Part shown: positions 1-9,017 of the stretch, piece after piece
How positions within the stretch are numbered: the stretch's first letter is position 1
How the letters are laid out: each line of letters opens with the position of its first letter
Assembly (NCBI GenBank): GCA_019240525.1
Contig: JAFAYE010000001.1
Span: forward strand, 2,453,300 to 2,517,299
Reading direction: 5' to 3'
Origin: Candidatus Eremiobacterota bacterium
GTDB lineage: Bacteria > Vulcanimicrobiota > Vulcanimicrobiia > Vulcanimicrobiales > Vulcanimicrobiaceae
DNA: 64,000 nucleotides
The notes under the pieces: generated by a model
Told to the model about the DNA's origin: nothing
Database searches by the model: none
The model's input: only the letters and a program-made list of their open reading frames with translations
Program-made: the position numbers and the translations under genes

Positions 1-12
1 TTTGCGTCGTGT

Positions 13-18
13 TACAAT
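13..18 (+). promoter_or_regulatory. Putative -10 element of the first gene
   Basis: TACAAT resembles a sigma-70 -10 box and ends 8 bases before the GTG at 27, so transcription would begin at or just before that start codon. The -35 box would lie outside the window. There is no Shine-Dalgarno between the box and the GTG, which fits a leaderless mRNA. The topA promoter has the same geometry. Confidence 0.35.
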
Positions 19-26
19 GGCGCACG

Positions 27-1508
27 GTGAGCCTTACGACCGAACTGAAAGTCCCGCCCGATGCGGCTTTTGTTTCTCTCGTGCAAAGCTTCGCGCACGA
101 CGCGGCACAGCGAAGCGGGTTGAGCGAAAGCGAGCAAGACCGGCTTGCCGAGGCGGCCCGGCGAGGGTTTGCGGCGATCGTCGAAGAGGCAATGGCGCGA
201 GCGCGCGAACCGCTTCGGATCGTGGCGACCTGCGCGCCCTCGAACTTGACCCTTGCATTCTTCGAGCGGGGACTTCCGATCGACGACGCGCTCGCACGGC
301 GCGATCCGCGCTGGAACGAAATCGTCGAGTGTGTCGATACGGCAAATTGGAAACTGCACGGAACGTCCGGCAGCGAACTGCGATTGGTTGTCAATCGCCC
401 GCACGGCGAGACGGCGAGTACTGAACCGGCGCAACGCGGAGAGACGGACGTGCCCCTCGCTCCCGCGCAGGAGTACACGATTCGGCGTTTCGCGCCGCGC
501 GATGCGGAAGGCATTGCGCGGGCCTTCTATCTCACCTATGGCTACGCGTATGACTTCAGCGCCGTTTACGTTCCCGACAGGCTCATCGAGCTCAACCAAA
601 GCGGCTGCTACGTTTCGATCGTCGCCGTCACGGCGAGCGGGGACGTCGTCGGCCACTACGCACTCGCGCGCGACGGGGATGCACCAATCGCCGATGCGTG
701 CGCGGCGGTGGTTCTGCCCGAGCATCGCGGACGCGATTTGCTCAACCGACTGCGCGCGAAGGCCGAACTTGAGGCGATCGCTTTAGGCCTGGAGGCGTAC
801 TATTCCGAACCCGTCACCGACCACGGGAGAACGCAGCACGCGAGCGAGAGTTTTGGAGCAAAGGCTTGCGGCATCACGTTGGGAGAAGCACCTCGGAGTT
901 TCATCGCGAAGCATATGGAACTCTCGACGACGAGTCAACGTCAAAGCTGCATGCTCTACGTCAAACCGCTGCAGCCTCGCGAGCCGCGCGCGATCTACGT
1001 TCCGGAGCATCATCGAGCGATCGTCGAGCGCATCTACGAAGAGCTCGATGTGCCCGTCAAGTTCGGAAAAATGTTGCAGCGCGGCGGGCACGGCGCCTTT
1101 CACACCAGCCTCGCTCGCAGAGATGCCACCGCAACCGTGCAGATTGAAAGCGTCGGGGCGCAAACGCCCGAACTGGTCGGTCAAACCGTGGCCGATCTGC
1201 AGCTCGTCCGCCGGCTCGGTGCGATCTATGCGCTTTTGCCGCTGGAAGATCCGGGTATGCCAAGGCTTTGCGAGGTGCTGGAGTCCCGCGGGATGTTCTT
1301 TGCGGGTGTCGGCCCGTGGAGTCTGGGCGGTAAGGACGCACTGCGACTGCAAATGCCGCTGACACCGATCGATCTCGATGCGCTCGTCGTTGTCGGCGAG
1401 TTCGGGAAAACGATCCTCGAGTACGTCGGGCGCGAGCGTGCGCGTTGCAGTAACAACCGTACCAGAACGACGGCCGGAGGAGCGCAGTCGGGACTGGAGC
1501 AAGGATAG
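27..1508 (+). CDS. GNAT-family N-acetyltransferase fused to an RsbW-like ATPase-fold domain
   Basis: The protein is about 493 residues. Residues 1-130 resemble the HATPase fold of anti-sigma regulatory factors (RsbW type), with a long helix followed by beta strands ending in RLVVN. Residues ~145-310 read as a GNAT acetyltransferase, opening [18 protein letters not shown] and carrying an acetyl-CoA-binding-like stretch [14 protein letters not shown]. Residues ~315-480 form a further alpha/beta region, possibly a second GNAT-like half. Substrate is unknown. I chose GTG 27 (protein begins MSLTTELKV) rather than GTG 9 because 9 lies upstream of the -10-like box. A GNAT linked to an anti-sigma kinase fold suggests a partner-switching or regulatory acetylation role, but that is inference. 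Confidence 0.6.
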   Translation: MSLTTELKVPPDAAFVSLVQSFAHDAAQRSGLSESEQDRLAEAARRGFAAIVEEAMARAREPLRIVATCAPSNLTLAFFERGLPIDDALARRDPRWNEIVECVDTANWKLHGTSGSELRLVVNRPHGETASTEPAQRGETDVPLAPAQEYTIRRFAPRDAEGIARAFYLTYGYAYDFSAVYVPDRLIELNQSGCYVSIVAVTASGDVVGHYALARDGDAPIADACAAVVLPEHRGRDLLNRLRAKAELEAIALGLEAYYSEPVTDHGRTQHASESFGAKACGITLGEAPRSFIAKHMELSTTSQRQSCMLYVKPLQPREPRAIYVPEHHRAIVERIYEELDVPVKFGKMLQRGGHGAFHTSLARRDATATVQIESVGAQTPELVGQTVADLQLVRRLGAIYALLPLEDPGMPRLCEVLESRGMFFAGVGPWSLGGKDALRLQMPLTPIDLDALVVVGEFGKTILEYVGRERARCSNNRTRTTAGGAQSGLEQG

Positions 1509-1543
1509 TCGAGCGACACCATTCGCGGAAAGGAACGGCGGTC

Positions 1544-2265
1544 ATGGCCCTCTCCAGACGCGTTTCGGCGGAGTTTCTCGGCACTTTCTGGCTCGTGTTC
1601 GGCGGTTGCGGAAGTGCGGTACTCGCGGCCGCGTTTCCTCAGTTCGGCATCGGCTTCGCGGGCGTTGCGCTGGCTTTCGGACTCACGCTGCTGACGATGG
1701 CCTATACCATTGGCCCAATCTCGGGTGTCATATTAACCCAGCCGTAACGTTCGGTCTGTGGCTTGCGCGGCGTTTTCCAGCACGGGACGTTCTGCCGTAC
1801 GTGATCGCACAAGTGCTGGGCGCCGTTGCGGCGGCGGCAGTGCTCTATGCCGTCGCCAGCGGCAAGACGGGTTTCGTCGTAGGACAGTTTGCGAGCAACG
1901 GATTCGGAGCGCTCTCTCCGGGCGGCTATACAATGCTCTCAGCGTTGATCGTCGAAATTGTCTGCACGTTTGGCTTTGTGACGGTCATACTCGGCGCGAC
2001 AGATAAACGCGCACCCGTCGGTTTCGCGGGTTTGGCAATCGGGCTCGCGCTGACCCTCTTGCACCTCATCAGCATTCCGATCGACAACACGTCGGTCAAT
2101 CCCGCGCGCAGCACGGGTCCGGCGATCTTTGCGGGAGCTGCGGAACTTTCGCAGCTCTGGCTGTTCTGGCTGGCGCCGCTCATCGGCGGCGGCCTGGCGG
2201 GACTGCTGTACCCAACGCTCTTCGGTGAAGAGGTCAGCGAGGAGCCGATTGTGGGCGAGCATTGA
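1544..2265 (+). pseudogene. aqpZ: Aquaporin Z-like MIP channel, broken by a one-base frameshift
   Basis: The reading frame from ATG 1544 gives an N-terminal aquaporin half ([19 protein letters not shown]) that runs out of frame near base 1726. The next frame continues exactly with the first NPA loop ([10 protein letters not shown]) and then the rest of the channel, including the second NPA loop NTSVNPARS and the C-terminal helices. Joining the frames needs one inserted base at the GGTGTCAT site, which restores the family motif [10 protein letters not shown] and gives about 240 residues, the usual AqpZ length. Both NPA motifs and six membrane segments are intact otherwise. The family conducts water in the inner membrane. 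The lesion is either a real inactivating deletion or a sequencing or assembly error; the good conservation downstream favours a very recent event or an error. Confidence 0.85.
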
Positions 2266-2277
2266 AAATCCGTTCGC

Positions 2278-3045
2278 GTGCGAGTCATCACCTTCAACGC
2301 CAACGGCATCCGGTCGGCTGCGCGACGCGGTTTCTTCGACTGGGCGCAGGCGCAGGGCGCGGATGTGGTCTGCCTGCAAGAAACGCGCGCACAGGAGCAG
2401 CAGCTTCTCCCAGAAGCCTTCGGAATCGGCGGGTTCACCGCGCTCTTCGCCGATTCGCAGCGACGCGGATATAGCGGCGTTGCGCTCTATTCGCGTCGGG
2501 AGCCTCTCGCGATCACGCGCAGCCTAGGATGGGAAGATCTCGACTCGGAGGGGCGTTTCATCCAAGCGGAGTTCGAAAATTTCAGCGTCGCGTCACTCTA
2601 TGTGCCGTCGGGCATCAGCGGTCCGGCGCGGCAGGCCTTCAAGATGAGTTTTCTCGAGCGGCTCCTCGTCGTTCTCGCGCGGCTTCGTCATTCGGGGCGT
2701 CCACATATCGTCTGCGGCGACTATAACGTGGCCCACAAGCCCATTGACACCTATAGCCCCGCGCGCAACGCTCACGTCAGCGGCTTCTTACCACAGGAAA
2801 GGGCGTGGATGGACGCGCTCGTCGAGCAGGTGGGCTGGGTAGATGCGTTTCGCACGGTCAATCGGCGGCCGAAGGAGTACACATGGTGGTCGAATTGGCC
2901 GGGCGCCTGGCAACGCAATCTCGGCTGGCGCATCGATTACCAAATGATCACGCCGGATTTAGCGGGCTGCGTGCGCAGCGCCTCGATCCATAGAGAGAGC
3001 CGCTTTAGCGATCACGCTCCGCTCACGATCGACTACGAACTGTGA
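2278..3045 (+). CDS. xthA: Exodeoxyribonuclease III
   Basis: 255 residues from a GTG start, the usual size for ExoIII (AP endonuclease and 3'-5' exonuclease in base-excision repair). The endonuclease/exonuclease/phosphatase fold motifs are all present: N7/N9 in TFNANGIRSA, the metal-binding E35 in CLQETR, the LYVPSG tyrosine, CGDYNVAH, GWRIDYQ, and the C-terminal catalytic SDHAP. The gene starts 12 bases after the aquaporin stop and may share its transcript. Cytoplasmic. Confidence 0.93.
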   Translation: MRVITFNANGIRSAARRGFFDWAQAQGADVVCLQETRAQEQQLLPEAFGIGGFTALFADSQRRGYSGVALYSRREPLAITRSLGWEDLDSEGRFIQAEFENFSVASLYVPSGISGPARQAFKMSFLERLLVVLARLRHSGRPHIVCGDYNVAHKPIDTYSPARNAHVSGFLPQERAWMDALVEQVGWVDAFRTVNRRPKEYTWWSNWPGAWQRNLGWRIDYQMITPDLAGCVRSASIHRESRFSDHAPLTIDYEL

Positions 3046-3054
3046 CCGGGCAAC

Positions 3055-4545
3055 TCAAAGGGAGCTGCGATAAACCGCCTGCAACGTGCGGTACAGCGGA
3101 TTTCCACGGTTGACTTCTTCGACGAAATACCACCAGAACGTGCCGCCCCCCGAATAGGGATATCCGACGATAGCCGATTGATACGTCGCGGCGACGGCGT
3201 CGCGGCCTTTCGGCGATATCGAGTCGCGCGAACCCCACCACCATCCTTTTCCACGGTCGTAGTCGAGTTCGGTAATCACAACTCGCGCACGTGGAAAGGC
3301 GGCGTGAACGAGCGATACCACGCGATCGAACGGCTCGCCCATCGGATTTTGCCGCGGATACAGCGAAATTCCCACGTCGTCAACATCGGCGACGAACGAC
3401 GTCATATGTTCGGCCGCCCAGTTAAAGAGCGCGTTTTCCGGGCGCCCCTCGCCCAGCTCCCAATAGAGCGTGACGAGCACCCGCGCGCGGGTGTGCTCCT
3501 TGACATACTTCGAGGCGAAGGCAGTCTTCGCGACAACGCTCGAAATGGAACCGAGCCAGCTTCCATTCACTTCGTTTCCCGTTTCCCATTCGTCGACGCC
3601 GGGTAGCGCATCGACATACTCCCGCGTGCGCCGCTCAAAGGCGTCGACGCTCCATCGACGCATCTCCGACGAATCCAGTATCTGCCCAACGACGCGCAAC
3701 CCCAGTTCATGAGCGCGATCGATCTCCGCGGTATAATACTGCGGTCTTTCCCCCGGATCAAAACAAATCCGCAGCCAGCCGTCCTTCGGATAGAGATCGC
3801 GCGCGGTTCTGAGATCGCGCGTTCCGCCGGCAATCGTATCGAAGGTTGCGCCCCACTCGATGGTATCGCGATGAGTGGAAGCATAGGCAATACCGGCTTC
3901 GGTCAGCAGCTGCATCTCTGCGCTCGTTCCGGCGTCGAGCGATTGCGCGAAGAGTGCGCCTTGGCGAGCAGCGCTCTTCGTTCGCTGCGCCTGTAGGTAC
4001 TCTCGTTTTGCATCTGAGTAGAGTGTCGAAAACTTCTTGCTCGGAAGGTACCAAGAACGTGCAGCGAGGCTCGCGCCGACGTCCGCGAGTACTTGTCGGG
4101 CGGCAAGCTGATTAAAATCGTAGGTGCCGCTGCGTTGCGGAAGCGCAAAGATGATATCCGAGTAGCCGAGCCTCGATGGCCACGCGAGCGACAACGCCTC
4201 GGGATTCGCCTGAAGGTCGACTGCGGGATCGCCGCCTGGTGTGCCGTCTGAGGAGAATAGAGGCGCTTGACGCGTCATCTTCAAGCTGCTTGGATCGACG
4301 AGCGCATCATCGAGTCCGATTCCGGTCTCTCCATCGCTGGAGAGACGCACGAAGCTGCTCCAATCGAGCCGATGCGCGTATCGATCGTAGACTCGTAGTA
4401 TGACGTGCGGCGCCGCCTCGGCCGCGGATGGCCTGCTTGTTCGTGCGTTATAAAAGGTTGGCGGAACGTCGCTTCGGAGTTGGCCCACGCAGCCCGACAG
4501 CAGCACCGCGGTAAAGAAAGACGTCCACCAGCGTGCGACGATCAC
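3055..4545 (-). CDS. Lipoprotein with GH-A-type (alpha/beta)8 glycosidase-like domain
   Basis: 496 residues from a GTG start. A lipoprotein signal peptide ends in LLSGC, so the protein is probably membrane-anchored on the periplasmic side. After about 180 residues of unassigned N-terminal sequence, the C-terminal 280 residues look like a clan GH-A TIM barrel. They contain WETGNEVNGSW, with the Asn-Glu pair expected for the acid/base catalyst after strand 4, and VITELDYD, with the candidate nucleophile Glu after strand 7. Late WWWG and TFWWYF stretches resemble an aromatic substrate cleft. The family and substrate cannot be assigned from reading alone. It converges on xthA with 9 bases between stops and diverges from the lipoprotein gene at 4695. 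The 149-base gap to that gene shows no ORF. Confidence 0.6.
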   Translation of the reverse strand: MIVARWWTSFFTAVLLSGCVGQLRSDVPPTFYNARTSRPSAAEAAPHVILRVYDRYAHRLDWSSFVRLSSDGETGIGLDDALVDPSSLKMTRQAPLFSSDGTPGGDPAVDLQANPEALSLAWPSRLGYSDIIFALPQRSGTYDFNQLAARQVLADVGASLAARSWYLPSKKFSTLYSDAKREYLQAQRTKSAARQGALFAQSLDAGTSAEMQLLTEAGIAYASTHRDTIEWGATFDTIAGGTRDLRTARDLYPKDGWLRICFDPGERPQYYTAEIDRAHELGLRVVGQILDSSEMRRWSVDAFERRTREYVDALPGVDEWETGNEVNGSWLGSISSVVAKTAFASKYVKEHTRARVLVTLYWELGEGRPENALFNWAAEHMTSFVADVDDVGISLYPRQNPMGEPFDRVVSLVHAAFPRARVVITELDYDRGKGWWWGSRDSISPKGRDAVAATYQSAIVGYPYSGGGTFWWYFVEEVNRGNPLYRTLQAVYRSSL

Positions 4546-4694
4546 CGAAATCTATTCGGAGCGGAACCTCCGTGCAACCTTGCGCGATGACCTTGGTTAG
4601 CTTCCAGCAGTTTCGAGATTCTTGCTGCAGGTAAGTGGTATCCGATCAAAAAGAGCTACCGCATAAACCAGCACGCCATTAATTGAGGTGCCGC

Positions 4695-5888
4695 ATGTTC
4701 CTGTCGAAAGCCCGCGCGACATTGCCGATTTGCGCGGCGTTCGCATTCCTCTCCGCCTGCAGCCAAAATCAGGCCGTCCCGTCGAACCCGAGTACGAGCG
4801 TCGCGCCTGCAGGGTCGCAATCGCAGAGCCTGCGATCGAGCTCTAACGCGGCGTCGCCCGCCGATACGACATCAATTCTCAAACAAGATACGAAAAATGT
4901 CGTCATCGGTTCGACCGTCGACCCCACCAATGGCGACACGGGCCCCCATTCGCTGCAGATCGACGCCTTCAAAGTGAACTACGGAAAAATAAAGAAGGGT
5001 CAGCTCGTGTTCTGCAACTATGCCGACTCCAGCGGCACGCCCGGCAACGGCACGACCATCGACGTGCTCAATCCAACGCCGAGCTCGAGCCCGACGCGGT
5101 TTGCGCAGAGCAACGATATCAAAGGATGTTCCGGCTCTTCGGTGAGTTCCAACACGAACTTCGTGTACGGGGCCGGGATGACGAGCGGCCTGATGACGCA
5201 GTTTACGGCGAAGGGTGCGGAGAACGCGACATATGGACCTCCTCTTCAAGAGCCGTTTTCCACGCTTGACGTCAGCAACAAGAAGGCGTATTCGTCGGAA
5301 TACGTTTTTACGACCGACGTCAAGACGGGTTCGATCGTCAGCACGATCTTCGCCGCGTCCTCCGGCGGCACGACGTATCTGCAAGGCGTGACCGGCTTTG
5401 CAGTGAATTATCCAAGTGGGACCGGCTGGAACGCGCTGGGACCTGCGGGCCTCCAATACTACGCAAAGAAGAACTTGCTCTACGTCGCCGATGGCGTCAC
5501 CGACACGATCGTCGAAATAACGAACCCGAATGACATCCTCCTGAAGAACGAAATCGTGGTCGGCCCGAGTGGTAAGACGTTCACCTGCCTGCATAAGAAG
5601 ACAACCTGTGCGAAACTTGTCTACGCCGGTTCGCCGCTCAACGGCCCGGTCGCGATGACCTTGCTTCACAACGGCAATCTGGTCGTTGCGAATGCGGCGC
5701 CTGCCAGCGGCGGCGGCAACGAGCTGGTCGAATTGACTACCACCGGACAGGTTCTCGATACCGAGGTCGTGGACACCGGTAACGCCCCGGCGATCTTCGG
5801 GCTCGCGTCGAGTGGAACCACCGACGCTAATACGGTGATCTACTACACCGATACGAACGATAATACCGTTCACGAACTCGAACCATAG
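4695..5888 (+). CDS. Lipoprotein, predicted beta-propeller, function unknown
   Basis: 397 residues. ATG 4695 is preceded by GAGGTG (4685-4690) and opens a lipoprotein signal ending LSACS. A Ser/Ala/Asn-rich linker follows, then repeats of the form 'value, aggregate, TIVEITNPND, NGNLVVANA, VIYYTDTND', typical of NHL/SMP-30-like propeller blades. No catalytic motif is evident. Similar exported propeller proteins occur elsewhere in the window (7491-8432, 15738-17207). A perfect hairpin follows the stop at 5913-5936. Confidence 0.5.
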   Translation: MFLSKARATLPICAAFAFLSACSQNQAVPSNPSTSVAPAGSQSQSLRSSSNAASPADTTSILKQDTKNVVIGSTVDPTNGDTGPHSLQIDAFKVNYGKIKKGQLVFCNYADSSGTPGNGTTIDVLNPTPSSSPTRFAQSNDIKGCSGSSVSSNTNFVYGAGMTSGLMTQFTAKGAENATYGPPLQEPFSTLDVSNKKAYSSEYVFTTDVKTGSIVSTIFAASSGGTTYLQGVTGFAVNYPSGTGWNALGPAGLQYYAKKNLLYVADGVTDTIVEITNPNDILLKNEIVVGPSGKTFTCLHKKTTCAKLVYAGSPLNGPVAMTLLHNGNLVVANAAPASGGGNELVELTTTGQVLDTEVVDTGNAPAIFGLASSGTTDANTVIYYTDTNDNTVHELEP

Positions 5889-5912
5889 TTTCTCGACCTC
5901 GAACGAAATGAT

Positions 5913-5936
5913 GCGGACCCGCGACTGCGGGTCCGC
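5913..5936 (+). terminator. Hairpin terminator after the propeller lipoprotein
   Basis: A perfect 10-bp inverted repeat, GCGGACCCGC at 5913-5922 and GCGGGTCCGC at 5927-5936, with a GACT loop. It lies 24 bases after the stop codon and 17 bases before the next start. There is no long T-run (TCTATG follows), so it is either a weak intrinsic terminator or a processing/stability hairpin. Confidence 0.6.
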
Positions 5937-5953
5937 TCTATGAAGAGCGCGGT

Positions 5954-7117
5954 ATGAGTAAGACGTGGCGAACTCGCCTGATCCACTCCGAAGCGAGCGT
6001 CCCTGACGGATATCGCTCGCTGGTGACGCCAGTCTACCGCGGCTCGACGACGATTTTTCCCTCGGCGGCGGAAGTAAGCGACTCGTGGGACCAAGAGCGT
6101 GTGGGCTACACGTACGGATTGTATGGCACGCCCACCGCGCTCGAGCTTGCGGCCCGGATTTGCGAACTCGAATCCGGACGACACACGATTCTGGCGCCCG
6201 GCGGTCAATCGGCGATCTCGCTGATCGATTTTGCGCTGCTCGAAGCCGGCGATCACATGCTGATGCCGCGCAGCGTCTATGGGCCAAATCTGCTACTCGC
6301 AAAAACCTTGCTCGCGCGCTTGGGCATTCGCACCACTTTTTACGACCCGCTCATCGGCGAGGGCATTGCCGACCTCATCGAAGATCGGACGCGTCTTGTT
6401 TGGACCGAAAGCCCAGGTTCGGTCACCATGGAGGTTCAGGACGTGCCCGCGATCGCGCGTGCCGCGCATGCGCGCGATGCGATCGTCGTACTCGACAACA
6501 CCTGGTCAGCGGGCGTTTTTTTCGACGCCTTTTCACACGGGGTCGACGTTACGATGCAGGCCATCACCAAATATATCGGCGGCCACAGCGATCTCTTGCT
6601 CGGATCGGTGACGGTCCGGGACGAGGCGCTCCATCAACGGCTCGGTGCGGCGCGCCAGGTCATCGGCTGTGCGGTTTCTCCCGACGATTGCAGCCTCGCC
6701 TTGCGCGGCCTGCAAACCCTCGCCGTTCGCCTGAACGCGGTCGGGGAGTCGGCGTTAGAAATTGCGCAATGGTTGTCGAAGCGCGCCGAAGTCGAGCTCG
6801 TGCTGCATCCAGCGCTGCCGTCGTGCCCAGGCCATGATCTCTGGAGACGAGACTTTACCGGCTCGTCGGGCGTCTTTTCGATCGTTTTCGCGCCGGGACC
6901 GACGCGCGAGCAGATATTCGCCTTTGTGGATGCGCTCGAGTTGTTCGAAGTGGGTTACAGTTGGGCGGGTACCCAAAGCCTCGCCGTCGCCTACACGATC
7001 TCGCCTCGCCACGGCAGACCCGCATACGACCATCGCTTGGTGCGGTTAAGCATCGGCTTGGAATCGCCGAGCGATTTGATCGCCGACATCGAACGAGCCC
7101 TCGCGGCGCTTCGCTGA
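5954..7117 (+). CDS. metC: Cystathionine beta-lyase-type PLP enzyme (Cys/Met metabolism family)
   Basis: 387 residues, fold-type I PLP enzyme of the Cys/Met metabolism family. YTYGLYGTPTALELAARI near the N-terminus is the region where YxR-type phosphate-binding residues normally sit. The internal aldimine lysine is K206 in AITKYIGGHSD, with the PLP-ring Asp in VVLDNTW about 35 residues earlier. C-terminal SLAVAYTISP and RLSIGLE contain the family's substrate-carboxylate Ser/Arg region. The overall pattern is closest to MetC (cystathionine to homocysteine, pyruvate and ammonia), but gamma-lyases and synthases of the same family cannot be excluded. Cytoplasmic. Confidence 0.8.
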   Translation: MSKTWRTRLIHSEASVPDGYRSLVTPVYRGSTTIFPSAAEVSDSWDQERVGYTYGLYGTPTALELAARICELESGRHTILAPGGQSAISLIDFALLEAGDHMLMPRSVYGPNLLLAKTLLARLGIRTTFYDPLIGEGIADLIEDRTRLVWTESPGSVTMEVQDVPAIARAAHARDAIVVLDNTWSAGVFFDAFSHGVDVTMQAITKYIGGHSDLLLGSVTVRDEALHQRLGAARQVIGCAVSPDDCSLALRGLQTLAVRLNAVGESALEIAQWLSKRAEVELVLHPALPSCPGHDLWRRDFTGSSGVFSIVFAPGPTREQIFAFVDALELFEVGYSWAGTQSLAVAYTISPRHGRPAYDHRLVRLSIGLESPSDLIADIERALAALR

Positions 7118-7119
7118 AG

Positions 7120-7494
7120 ATGCGTTTGCTCTTTTACGCCGTGCTTTGGGCCGCGCTGGTAGGCGCGGCATCGCCAACTTCGTCGCCGCTCACGTCCGCC
7201 GTGCAAATCGAGCGAACGCGGCTCGATTCCATGCTGCGCACCGGCCACGCCGACGCGGCCTGGTTCAGCGATTCCTTTCTATCGCAAATCCCGGCGACTG
7301 AGGTCGACCGTGTGATCGCAAGCGTCACCACAGCGCTGGGTGCGTATCAAAGCCTCGAAATCGGCAGCGACCAGTTCGTCGCGCATTTCCTCAAAGGGAC
7401 CGACGTGGTTCTCATTCACCTCGATACCGATGACAAGATCGACGGCCTGCTCTTCAAGCCGCCGCACCCGATCGTCGGGCCTACGCCGCCTTAG
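7120..7494 (+). CDS. Small secreted protein, possible DUF3887/NTF2-like
   Basis: 124 residues. ATG 7120 follows the metC stop by two bases, so the two genes probably share a transcript. The N-terminus MRLLFYAVLWAALVGAAS is a Sec signal peptide. The remaining ~100 residues (AWFSDSFLSQIP, then VVLIHLDTDDKIDGLLF) resemble the small domain found in front of some secreted hydrolases, whose last strand often reads 'G.I.GL.F'. No catalytic residues are visible. The stop overlaps the convergent lipoprotein gene by four bases. Confidence 0.45.
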   Translation: MRLLFYAVLWAALVGAASPTSSPLTSAVQIERTRLDSMLRTGHADAAWFSDSFLSQIPATEVDRVIASVTTALGAYQSLEIGSDQFVAHFLKGTDVVLIHLDTDDKIDGLLFKPPHPIVGPTPP

Positions 7495-8432
7495 GTTCCG
7501 TTTGCGACGCTGATGGTCGCGCCGCTGGGGTTCTGAAAGAGGCCGGTGCCGATCGTCTTCGCCGGGGGGCCGCCTTGCGGATATTTCCAGAATCCGGCGT
7601 CGTGTTTGGCGCCGTTCGGACCGTCGGGAGCGATCACCGTCGATCCGGCGATCCAAAATTGTAGTACGTTCACCGAGCGTTTCAGCGAAACGACGCGAAT
7701 CTTTTTGGCCTTGGTGCCGCTAACGGAGTACTGATACAGAGCCGTACCGTCGCTGATGGCCACGTCCTTACCGTCCCATTTCACTCCGCCCCAGCTCGTG
7801 AATTTCTGATTCAAAGCAATCTGCTCGAACGTGCTCTTCCCCTTCGGCAACTTGAGGAGGACGAAGTTATACGAAAAATCGAGTCCGTCGACGAAGAGAT
7901 TTCCGCTGTCGTCGTAGCTGCAGTAGAGATAGGCCTGTACGCTTGGGTCGCGATATGCCTTCGGTGATCCCTTCCCGTCGGTGTAGATCACGACGTCGCC
8001 GGTGTTCGAATTCGAATAGGGGCCGTAGTTCGTTACCGCAAGGTTCCCAGTTGTCGGGTCGACCGAACAGTCCCACGGCAAATAGTTCGAATCGTGAAGC
8101 GCGGCCTCGGGTTTGGCGGCACCGTGCGCGTATTTCAAGAGCTCGTACGAATACGTGTTCGTTATATAGACGTTCCCATGGGAATCAGAACAGTCGCGGA
8201 GGGGAGAGTTGAAGTTGCGCAAGGTGCCCACGAGCGAGCCTTGCGGGTAGGAATAGACGTAAACGTCGTTCGTTCCGATGTCGGTGACGTAGAGCAGGTC
8301 GCTCGTTTTGGCGTCGGTCGTCATCCACGAGCTGCGCTCGAGCGCGACGGGCATGTCAAGCTGGGCCGGCGCCGCACATCCTGCAAGGACCACGACGGCG
8401 CTCCCCACCGTCACGCAAATCAAACGTTTCAT
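7491..8432 (-). CDS. Lipoprotein, predicted beta-propeller
   Basis: 313 residues from ATG 8432, chosen over the longer open frame because it opens a clean lipoprotein signal (VVVLAGCAAP) and has GAAAGGG just upstream. The mature part shows repeated blades such as DLLYVTDIGTNDVYVYSYP, GNVYITNTYSYELLKY, GNLAVTNYG and GNLFVDGLDFSYNFVLLKLP, typical of NHL-like or lactonase-like propellers. No active site can be assigned. It diverges from the ECF sigma gene at 8508, so the 75 bases between should hold both promoters. Confidence 0.55.
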   Translation of the reverse strand: MKRLICVTVGSAVVVLAGCAAPAQLDMPVALERSSWMTTDAKTSDLLYVTDIGTNDVYVYSYPQGSLVGTLRNFNSPLRDCSDSHGNVYITNTYSYELLKYAHGAAKPEAALHDSNYLPWDCSVDPTTGNLAVTNYGPYSNSNTGDVVIYTDGKGSPKAYRDPSVQAYLYCSYDDSGNLFVDGLDFSYNFVLLKLPKGKSTFEQIALNQKFTSWGGVKWDGKDVAISDGTALYQYSVSGTKAKKIRVVSLKRSVNVLQFWIAGSTVIAPDGPNGAKHDAGFWKYPQGGPPAKTIGTGLFQNPSGATISVANGT

Positions 8433-8507
8433 GCGAAGCGGCCCTTTCGGGGAATTTTTGCTCCGCCCTGTGATTTTTTGGACGGGCCGAGCGACTGACC
8501 GGTCGGA

Positions 8508-9017
8508 ATGAGCAGCAGCGATACGCAGCACGCCTTTGTCGAACGGCTGGACCGGCACCGAGGCATCCTCCTCAAGGTTGCCAGGGCGTACTGTCGCAAT
8601 TCGTCGGACCGCGAGGATCTCGTCCAGGAAATTATCGGAGAGCTTTGGCGCTCGTACGAGCGTTTTGCCGAGCGCTCGAGCTTTTCCACGTGGATGTACC
8701 GGATTGCGCTCAACGTCGCCATCTCGTTCTGCCGGCGCGACGTGCGCGCGCACCGGCGAGCGGCGCCGGTCGACGGCTCGATTCTCGAACGGACTTGCGT
8801 CTTCGAGGATCCTCGCGCGGACGACCGAGTCGATCGCCTGCACGAACTGATCGACAATCTCGATTCTCTGAACCGCGCATTGATGCTGCTCTATCTCGAC
8901 GATTATCCGTATGCGGAGATCGCCGCGATTCTCGGCATCTCCGAAACGAACGTCGCAACGAAGATTGCGCGTATCAAGACTTCCTTCAAACGCACTCTAG
9001 TGGCAAATGGAGAATAA
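8508..9017 (+). CDS. ECF-family RNA polymerase sigma factor
   Basis: 169 residues with the two ECF domains. Region 2 is at ~20-85 (DREDLVQEIIGELWRSYERF and STWMYRIALNVAISFCRR). Region 4 is at ~110-160 (ELIDNLDSLNRALMLLYLDDYPYAEIAAIL, helix-turn-helix GISETNVATKIARIK). It would direct a specialised regulon. It overlaps the following membrane protein by 11 bases and so is translationally coupled to it, but that partner lacks a zinc anti-sigma motif. Confidence 0.88.
   Translation: MSSSDTQHAFVERLDRHRGILLKVARAYCRNSSDREDLVQEIIGELWRSYERFAERSSFSTWMYRIALNVAISFCRRDVRAHRRAAPVDGSILERTCVFEDPRADDRVDRLHELIDNLDSLNRALMLLYLDDYPYAEIAAILGISETNVATKIARIKTSFKRTLVANGE

Noticed and set aside
4872-6302. 476-residue minus-strand ORF
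   Set aside because: It runs antisense through the propeller lipoprotein and metC, both of which have family motifs; the ORF is Arg-rich with no motif.
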